Assembly (NCBI GenBank): GCA_030017655.1
Contig: JASEIM010000014.1
Span: 1 to 57,027 of the forward strand
DNA from: Methanobacterium sp.
GTDB taxonomy: Archaea; Methanobacteriota; Methanobacteria; Methanobacteriales; Methanobacteriaceae
DNA length: 57,027 nucleotides
Reading direction: 5' to 3'
Shown: in pieces, positions 51,685 to 57,027 of the stretch
How the letters are laid out: each line of letters opens with the position of its first letter
Position numbering within the stretch: the first letter of the stretch is position 1
Position numbers and translations under genes: made by a program
The notes under the pieces: model-generated
What the model saw: the letters and a program-made list of their open reading frames with translations, nothing else
Told to the model about the DNA's origin: nothing
The model's database searches: none

Positions 51685-52104
51685 TTGGAAGAAATCAATA
51701 AAATTGACATCTATTTAATGAAATACAGCCCTCCTAAATCCCTAATAAATAATTTAAAACATCCTGATATTAATATACATATTTTTAAAGACTTAAATAA
51801 ACTTATACAAACATTAAAACAATATTCTAACCCAATAACAGAATTTGAACATAAAATAATAATTATTTACTCCAAAACCCCCTTGAACAACATTGTCCAG
51901 ATAATAAGGAGAATAAAAGAAGATCCAATAATAAAAACTGTACCTGTTTTTGTAATATCTGAGCCTGCAGACAAAAAAGAGATAAATGACGCTTACTGCC
52001 ATAACTTGAACGGTTATATAGTCCTACCCAGAGATCCTGAAAGCTTTAAACATTCTATAAAATCATTTAAAGACTTTTACCTTAACAACGTGAAACTACC
52101 CTAA
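51685..52104 (+). CDS. receiver-like protein lacking the phosphorylation residues
   Basis: A 139-residue protein with the outline of a response-regulator receiver. The C-terminus fits well: 'TVPVFVISEPADKKEINDAY', then 'NLNGYIVLPRDPESFKHSIK' and 'FKDFYLNNVKLP', as in Rcp1-like receivers. But the N-terminal acidic pair is absent ('IDIYLMKYSPPK'), the phospho-Asp position reads 'IIIIYSKTPLNN', and the conserved Lys in 'YIVKP' is Leu. It can hardly be phosphorylated, so it would act as a binding domain. TTG start with GGAGG eight bases upstream. Confidence 0.75.
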   Translation: MEEINKIDIYLMKYSPPKSLINNLKHPDINIHIFKDLNKLIQTLKQYSNPITEFEHKIIIIYSKTPLNNIVQIIRRIKEDPIIKTVPVFVISEPADKKEINDAYCHNLNGYIVLPRDPESFKHSIKSFKDFYLNNVKLP

Positions 52105-52459
52105 TTCTACATTCTATTTTGAACTTAATTTTGAACTTAAATTAATGGAATAATTTCAAAAACAATTTAGTAAGATAAATATATTGAAAGTTAAAAAGAT
52201 TTTTATGCAACTCCAAAGCAAGTCATAATATGAATAAATTGTTGAAAAAAATCATCTTATTTGATATAATTATAATTACAATTTTGTTATATATTTTGAA
52301 TGTAATATTTACTAATTTTCATCGTTGAATCCTTAAAATTAATTTGATCCTTTAACTAATTCCTTTTAAGGTTCAATACCTTAATAATCCTATTTTTTCA
52401 TCATACTTGAATTTTAGACTGCCCAATACAATCCGTCATGATAGTTTCACAATCCGGGA
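52105..52459. other. intergenic stretch
   Basis: About 355 A/T-rich bases between the receiver-like gene and the zinc-ribbon remnant. It contains one possible micropeptide, listed at 52230-52328, and otherwise nothing I recognise. Confidence 0.4.
52230..52328 (+). CDS. possible single-helix membrane micropeptide
   Basis: A 32-codon frame: 'MNKLLKKIILFDIIIITILL' followed by 'YILNVIFTNFHR'. It has positive residues, one strong hydrophobic helix and a basic end, as real membrane micropeptides do. No ribosome-binding site is evident, and A/T-rich DNA produces such frames by chance. Weak call. Confidence 0.25.
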   Translation: MNKLLKKIILFDIIIITILLYILNVIFTNFHR

Positions 52460-52630
52460 TTATACAGTTTCCTGAGCTTTGCATGTTAAATTCTCTTTTA
52501 ATTCTTTTGAACTGCTCTTTAATTTGATTGAAAGGTTACATAAAGCAGTTTCATAATCTTCACAAAACTTAGCAACAATTAAATTTTCTTTTATACAATT
52601 TGGACATATTTTTGCCAATTTAGTCGCCAT
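52460..52630 (-). pseudogene. degenerate zinc-ribbon remnant
   Basis: A 56-codon frame: 'MATKLAKICPNCIKENLIVA' then 'KFCEDYETALCNLSIKLKSS'. This matches the zinc-ribbon beginning 'CPNCGKEN..AKFCEDCGT.L' common in archaeal membrane proteins, but the fourth Cys is Tyr and two glycines are replaced, each explicable by a single base change. The body of such proteins is missing, and no good ribosome-binding site is present. A decayed gene is most likely. Confidence 0.5.
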
Positions 52631-52665
52631 CTATTGGGTATTTGTCCTATAAATAAGGCGCGAGA

Positions 52666-53106
52666 TTATATTATTCTCTTCTTTAGTTTTACAAATTCTT
52701 CTTCTGTTATTGCTCCTGAATCTAAAAGTTCTTTGGCTTTTTTAATTTCATCAATTGGATTGCTTTTTTTGGAATTATTTTCATTAATATCTCTTAAATT
52801 AGCAATCTGCTCCTGTACTGAAGACACAAAATCAGATCCATCTACTTTATCTATAAGGCCTATTTTGATTTTTCCCCCAGCAAACATGATATCAATACGG
52901 TCATATACCAATCCTTTTTCTAAAGCTATACTCGTTATATCCCCATATCTAATGAATTGATCCCCTTTATCTCTTTTTGTAAATGTTCCCTTCCAATGCA
53001 AATTTAAACCCGTTTCATGTAATGTTAATATAGCATCTGTGTATTTTTCATCATCAAATCCCTGTATTTCAAGTCCAAATTTAGATTTAATATTATTTTT
53101 TGTCAA
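52666..53106 (-). CDS. PH-like/SHOCT-domain protein
   Basis: A 146-residue protein. Residues 1-90 are beta-rich, with 'DAILTLHETGLNLHWKGTFT' and 'IRYGDITSIALEKGLVYDRI', as in bacterial PH-like domains. After a hydrophilic linker comes a SHOCT motif: 'DEIKKAKELLDSGAITEEEF' ending 'VKLKKRII'. SHOCT tails usually mediate oligomerisation. Function unknown. TTG start with a GGGGA about eight bases upstream. Confidence 0.8.
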   Translation of the reverse strand: MTKNNIKSKFGLEIQGFDDEKYTDAILTLHETGLNLHWKGTFTKRDKGDQFIRYGDITSIALEKGLVYDRIDIMFAGGKIKIGLIDKVDGSDFVSSVQEQIANLRDINENNSKKSNPIDEIKKAKELLDSGAITEEEFVKLKKRII

Positions 53107-53586
53107 TTTTAATTCCCCGTTATAATCTAAAGTAAATAAGAGAATACACCCGCATACACTTGAACAAACTGAAAAAATAATTTCTGTGATTTTAAATGTC
53201 TTTTCTGGCCATGAAAATGTACTTAAAAATTTTTTTCATATATTGCTATTTTTGAATTTTGGTTATTCATGATTTCTAATTATGGATAATCAAAATATCA
53301 TTATAATATTTGCTATTCAATAAAAATAGAAAAGATTATATTCACTTTAACAGATAAATTGGTACCTTATTTTTAATTGATTAATAAAAACTAAAACGCT
53401 TTTTAATTAAATTTTTACGAGAAAATGGCTAAATTAGAATTAAAAGACGTTGAACAAATATAATATAAATTAGATTAAGTATTAGTATGAATATAATAAT
53501 AAACCTAAAAATACTTTTTTTATCTCTTAGTATTGATACTTTTTGCATCTTTGAATCATGACATTAGTAACATTCAATTTAATCCT
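53107..53586. other. intergenic stretch
   Basis: About 480 A/T-rich bases between two leftward genes. A frame of only 12 codons starts at 53425 ('MAKLELKDVEQI'), which looks like the start of an ABC ATPase but breaks off at once. Nothing else seen. Confidence 0.4.
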
Positions 53587-53976
53587 TTATAATCCCATTA
53601 AACACTGTATTTGCTCTCTCTGTATATTATTGACATTAGTAGTTTTATTTTTAGGTTCTATTTTCTTAGGAATTCTTTTATTAAAGGAGTTTAGTGTTGT
53701 TTGTGTATTAAATTTAATAAGGAAGTCCATATCATCTTTTATGAGGTTAATCCAGTCTTCTATATGTTTTAAATCTGTTTGGGGGTCTGTGGTTGATTCA
53801 GATTTTAGAGAATCTTCTATCATGCTTTTTACAACATTCAGGCTGCTTACCGTTTCATTATAGAATTTATCAAACTCTTTGAAGGGAAATATTATCAGAT
53901 CCTCATCTTCCTGGAATACTGCAGGATTATAGAAGACTATTTCATTTTTTGAGTGTTTTATGACACTTAACCTCAT
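53587..53976 (-). CDS. hypothetical protein
   Basis: A 129-residue soluble protein: 'LSVIKHSKNEIVFYNPAVFQ' and 'EDLIIFPFKEFDKFYNETVS' near the start, long charged helices in the middle, and a basic, disordered tail ('KRIPKKIEPKNKTTNVNNIQ'). Unknown family. AGGAGG is four bases before a TTG (53982) and ten before the ATG used here; either may be right. It is divergent from the large kinase gene, 430 bases away. Confidence 0.65.
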   Translation of the reverse strand: MRLSVIKHSKNEIVFYNPAVFQEDEDLIIFPFKEFDKFYNETVSSLNVVKSMIEDSLKSESTTDPQTDLKHIEDWINLIKDDMDFLIKFNTQTTLNSFNKRIPKKIEPKNKTTNVNNIQREQIQCLMGL

Positions 53977-53982
53977 GATCAA

Positions 53983-54415
53983 TAGACCTCCTTATCTTTT
54001 TTTGATTGGTTCAATCCATTATTATGGGCATATAATAAAAAATTAGTTGTGCAAGAGAGCATTTGAAAACTAATATAAAATCACAAGTGCACGACCCAAA
54101 ACTCAAAAACTAATAATATTGAAATACTTACCATAAAACGTATTTCTGCTTTTTAAATCGAAGTTAAAGCAGGTAAACCTGCCCATTTTTTATTAAAAAG
54201 CTATTCCTATTAAATGCTTTTAGGAATCAATTCTGTAATTTGATAAGATATCGCTTAGATATTTTTCTTTTGCTGCTTGAAATTAATTTAGGCTCTAATT
54301 AACTTGATTAAAGTTAAAAAAGCCATGAATAAGTAAAAATTTAAATAGTAATTTATTATTACTACTTGATTCAATATTATATTAAACTTTTTTAAATAAA
54401 CATAAAGGGTTCTTC
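53983..54415. other. divergent regulatory region before the histidine kinase
   Basis: About 430 bases. Besides the inverted repeat at 54346-54364, it holds GCAGGT-AA-ACCTGC (54169-54182) and ATTCCTA/TAGGAAT (54203-54227). The first is followed by a T run and could be a terminator or regulator site. No gene seen. Confidence 0.5.
54346..54364 (+). promoter_or_regulatory. inverted repeat upstream of the histidine kinase
   Basis: TAGTAAT and ATTACTA pair perfectly across five bases, about 50 bases upstream of the start codon. A TATA-like ATTATATTAAAC lies just after. This is a reasonable operator position. In such A/T-rich DNA the match could be chance. Confidence 0.4.
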
Positions 54416-56482
54416 ATGAAACAGAATGATAAATTCAGGGAAATCTTTGAAAAATCACCGGTAGGTATTCTATTTTTTGATAATGGAGGAAAATTAACTG
54501 ATATAAATAAATCAGCTTTAGAAATAGCTGGTGTTTCCAAATTAGAAGATGTTAAAAAAATTAATTTATTTGATAACGCTACAATTAGCTCTAAAAAAGA
54601 TGAATTACTTAAAAAGGGATTAATTAAACTCCAATTCCCAGTAAATTTTGATAATATTAGAAGATTAAGTATTCACAATTCTACACGGTCTGGAATTGCT
54701 TTTATTGATTTAACTATTTCTGTTATTGATTCTGGTTTTTTGGTGCAAATTCAAGATATCACAGAACGTAAAAAAAGTGAAGATCATTTCCGCAAAGAGG
54801 TGGAACGGGAAAGTTTTCTTCTTGAACTTTACAAAAAAGCACCTCAACTTACAGACAAAGAACTTTATGAATGTACCCTGGATTATACAGTTAGCCTCAC
54901 AGACAGCACTATTGGATTTTTCCATAGGATCTCCGATGACCAGAAAACTATTGTTTTAACAGCATGGAATAATGAAGCATGGAATACTTGCAAAGCTTCA
55001 TTTAAAAATCATTATTCTATTGAAGAATCAGGAAACTGGACTGACTGCGTAGAAGCTAAACGTCCGATTGTATATAATGATTATAAAAATTCTCCTAATA
55101 GAAAAGGGTTTCCAAAAGGACATCCACCGGTAAAAAGATTCATAAGTACACCAGTATTTGATGAAGACAAGGTTAAGTTCATTTTCGGTGTGGGAAATAA
55201 AGTAGATGAATATGATGACTATGATGTAATACAAATTCAGTCAGTGGCTAATGAACTATACCGGATCCTTAAACAGCGTTATTCAGCACAAGCATTAAAA
55301 GAAGCCCATGATAATTTAGAAAAAAAGGTTGAAGAGCGTACAGCAGAATTAAAACAAGCCTATGACTCATTACAGCAAAGTGAATTAAAATTTAAAACCC
55401 TTGCTGAAAACTCACCAGACATTATAAACAGAATGGATAAAAGGTTTAAAAACGTCTATGTAAACCCTGTAGTCATAAATATATCAGGTATGCCTCCAGA
55501 ACATTTTATGGGCAAAAAAATTGATGAATTAAGAATACCTGAGGAATTTACAGTCCCGCTTATAGAAAAAGCTAAAAAAGTTTTTGAAACAGGGATGATG
55601 GAAGAATTTGAAACTGAAATACCCACTATAAACGGCTTAAAGACTTTTTATACATACTTAGCTCCTGAATATGATGAAAACGGAGAAACAAATACAGTTC
55701 TTTCAGTTTCTCATGATATAACTGAATTAAAACGGACTGAAAACCAATTGAAAGAAACAATCACCGAATTGGAACGTTCTAATGAGGAATTGCAGAGTTT
55801 TGCTTATATCACAAGTCATGATCTGCAGGAACCATTACGTAATATTGCCAGTTTTGCTCAATTATTGCAGAGACGTTACAAAGGAAAATTAGATGAGGAT
55901 GCCGATGAGTTTCTTAACTTTATGGTTGAAGGCGCAACCAGAATGAAGAACATGATCCAGGGATTACTTGAATATTCACGCATTGATAAGACAGATACAG
56001 GATTTAAAGAAACCAATATCAATTTTAAAGTTGAAAAAGCCATTGAAAACTTACAAAGTATTATCAATGAATCAAATGCAGAAATTACACATGATAACCT
56101 TCCAGCCGTTGTTGCAAATCCTAACCAGATGATCAGAATCTTCCAGAATTTGATCTCAAATGCCATTAAGTTCAAAAAGCCCCAATACCCCCCAAAAATC
56201 CATATTTCATGTAAAAAGAAAAAAGATGAATATATTTTTTCAGTAAGTGACAATGGTATTGGAATTGAAAAACAATACATTGACAGAATATTTGAAGTTT
56301 TTAAGCGTTTACATACCATGGATGAATATGAAGGCACTGGAATAGGTTTAGCAATTGTTAAAAGAATAATAGACCATCATGGTGGAAAAATCTGGGTTGA
56401 ATCAGAGTTAGGTAAAGGCTCAACCTTTTACTTCACATTACCTATCCCTAGAAATGAAAATAATTTATTGAATTACTTTTAA
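54416..56482 (+). CDS. hybrid-sensor histidine kinase (PAS-GAF-PAS-HisKA-HATPase)
   Basis: A 688-residue soluble kinase without membrane helix. PAS 1 is about 1-118; GAF about 140-290 ('DSTIGFFHRISDDQKTIVLT', 'RFISTPVFDEDKVKFIFGVG'); a coiled coil follows; PAS 2 about 323-440; HisKA about 457-525 with His468 in 'AYITSHDLQEPLRNIAS'; and the ATPase has 'QNLISNAIKF' (N), 'DNGIGIEKQY' (G1) and 'GTGIGLAIVKRI' (G2). All catalytic boxes are intact. No response regulator with a phosphorylatable Asp is in the window. The ATG follows AAAGGG by eight bases. Confidence 0.93.
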   Translation: MKQNDKFREIFEKSPVGILFFDNGGKLTDINKSALEIAGVSKLEDVKKINLFDNATISSKKDELLKKGLIKLQFPVNFDNIRRLSIHNSTRSGIAFIDLTISVIDSGFLVQIQDITERKKSEDHFRKEVERESFLLELYKKAPQLTDKELYECTLDYTVSLTDSTIGFFHRISDDQKTIVLTAWNNEAWNTCKASFKNHYSIEESGNWTDCVEAKRPIVYNDYKNSPNRKGFPKGHPPVKRFISTPVFDEDKVKFIFGVGNKVDEYDDYDVIQIQSVANELYRILKQRYSAQALKEAHDNLEKKVEERTAELKQAYDSLQQSELKFKTLAENSPDIINRMDKRFKNVYVNPVVINISGMPPEHFMGKKIDELRIPEEFTVPLIEKAKKVFETGMMEEFETEIPTINGLKTFYTYLAPEYDENGETNTVLSVSHDITELKRTENQLKETITELERSNEELQSFAYITSHDLQEPLRNIASFAQLLQRRYKGKLDEDADEFLNFMVEGATRMKNMIQGLLEYSRIDKTDTGFKETNINFKVEKAIENLQSIINESNAEITHDNLPAVVANPNQMIRIFQNLISNAIKFKKPQYPPKIHISCKKKKDEYIFSVSDNGIGIEKQYIDRIFEVFKRLHTMDEYEGTGIGLAIVKRIIDHHGGKIWVESELGKGSTFYFTLPIPRNENNLLNYF

Positions 56483-56676
56483 TAGTTTTTAGTGATTTTT
56501 CCAATTCCAATTACCCTGTGAGGTAGTATTTCCTAAAATCTGAAAAAATTAACCGATTTGTCTATTTCATATTCAAAAGGGTTAATGGTGAACTTCATCA
56601 CCTCAACTTTAGTTGTCTTTAAAATCAGATGAAAATAAAGATGCTTGAACCCCCAAGGGATTTATCAATGACATTG

Positions 56677-56685
56677 CCCCCCCCC
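56677..56685. repeat. run of nine C
   Basis: Nine C in a row in a low-G+C intergenic region, six bases from the TauE/SafE stop codon. Such runs are rare here. It may be a slippage-prone tract or part of the gene's end signal. Confidence 0.6.
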
Positions 56686-56691
56686 ATTTAT

Positions 56692-57027
56692 TTATAAAAT
56701 CCCCATCATCTTCAGACCTATATAAACTAGCATTAATATAAAAATATAGTTCAAATGTTTGGATGGAAGGCTATGTGCAGCTTTAACTCCCAACTGCGCC
56801 ATAGGAATGCTTGCACCAGCTAAAAAAACAAATTGAAACATGTTTACATATCCAATGGAATAGGGAGGTAACCCATATATCCCCAATCCATTAAGGATGT
56901 AGGAAATTATCCCTCCAATTGAAGTAAACACAATAACAGCGGTGGATGTTCCAATAGCTTCATGCATACTGTATCTCATAAAAATAGCCATGAATGGAAC
57001 CGTTATAAATCCACCGCCAACCCCAAG
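56692..57027 (-). CDS. TauE/SafE-family permease, C-terminal part
   Basis: The last 112 codons of a membrane protein that begins beyond the window. 'LGVGGGFITVPFMAIFMRYS' is the family's second repeat (G-x-G-G-G), and 'IGTSTAVIVFTSIGGIISYI' and 'GASIPMAQLGVKAAHSLP' follow, giving four helices. TauE/SafE proteins export sulfite, sulfoacetate or other organic anions. The whole gene would have about 250-270 codons. Nothing is broken in the part seen. Confidence 0.9.
   Translation of the reverse strand, partial: LGVGGGFITVPFMAIFMRYSMHEAIGTSTAVIVFTSIGGIISYILNGLGIYGLPPYSIGYVNMFQFVFLAGASIPMAQLGVKAAHSLPSKHLNYIFILMLVYIGLKMMGIL

Noticed and set aside
53425..53463. Start of an ABC ATPase-like frame ('MAKLELKDVEQI')
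   Set aside because: It stops after 12 codons and nothing downstream continues it in another frame.

Overview
The window is chromosomal DNA from a methanogenic archaeon of the order Methanobacteriales, most likely a mesophilic Methanobacterium. This rests on the low G+C, archaeal promoters (TTTATATA boxes), GGTGAT/GGAGG ribosome-binding sites with frequent TTG starts, a 666-residue MCM helicase, archaeal-type translation genes (L39e, L31e, LX, S19e, aIF6, aIF2-beta, NMD3, Rpp21), a digeranylgeranylglyceryl-phosphate synthase, AglB and a sulfide-type Thi4. No rRNA, tRNA, complete insertion sequence or CRISPR array was recognised by eye.

Layout. (1) 1-10 kb is mostly accessory: a DUF2795 protein; a MarR-controlled cassette (membrane protein, MarR, two flavodoxin-like proteins) behind two palindromic operators; an EamA exporter; a second cassette (two small membrane proteins, a Cro/C1-type regulator, and an ABC permease plus ATPase) behind three copies of an inverted repeat; a CDGSH iron-sulfur protein; a polyferredoxin; an alpha/beta hydrolase; TrmO. 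(2) 10-19.3 kb is a leftward run of lipid, translation and RNA genes: DGGGP synthase, FtsY, prefoldin alpha, LX, aIF6, L31e, L39e, a PP-loop ATPase, a PDCD5-like protein, S19e, a CRM-domain protein, Rpp21, a Fap7-like kinase, Thi4 and a DRG-type GTPase. (3) 19.5-32.7 kb holds a CBS protein, AglB, a methyltransferase, a MarR-linked redox operon (nitroreductase, SnoaL-like, tautomerase, NAD(P)H-quinone-reductase-like, TMEM175-like channel), topoisomerase I, a phosphodiesterase, RlmE and a decayed stretch that includes a Cas10-like HD remnant. (4) 32.8-41.8 kb is information processing: MCM, aIF2-beta, NMD3, TyrRS, thymidylate kinase, a large U32 protein and small conserved proteins. (5) 42-57 kb holds a broken transglutaminase-like gene, a universal stress protein, a truncated Ca2+/cation antiporter beside an intact P2-type ATPase, a PII-like/DUF1538/DUF1538 operon, SecD/SecF, a receiver-like protein without its catalytic residues, a PH-like/SHOCT protein, a large hybrid PAS-GAF-PAS histidine kinase, and a TauE/SafE permease cut by the window edge.

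The strongest unexplained signal is a dispersed family of very short hairpins, mostly 6-10 bp A/T-rich arms around a 3-5 nt loop. They stand singly or in arrays at gene borders (13-31, 12305-12520, 15785-15972, 30102-30225, 36433-36455). The arm sequence changes from unit to unit while pairing is kept. One provides the stop codon of NMD3, and others sit beside ribosome-binding sites. Several genes have been trimmed to their likely true starts using ribosome-binding sites; the reason is given in each entry.
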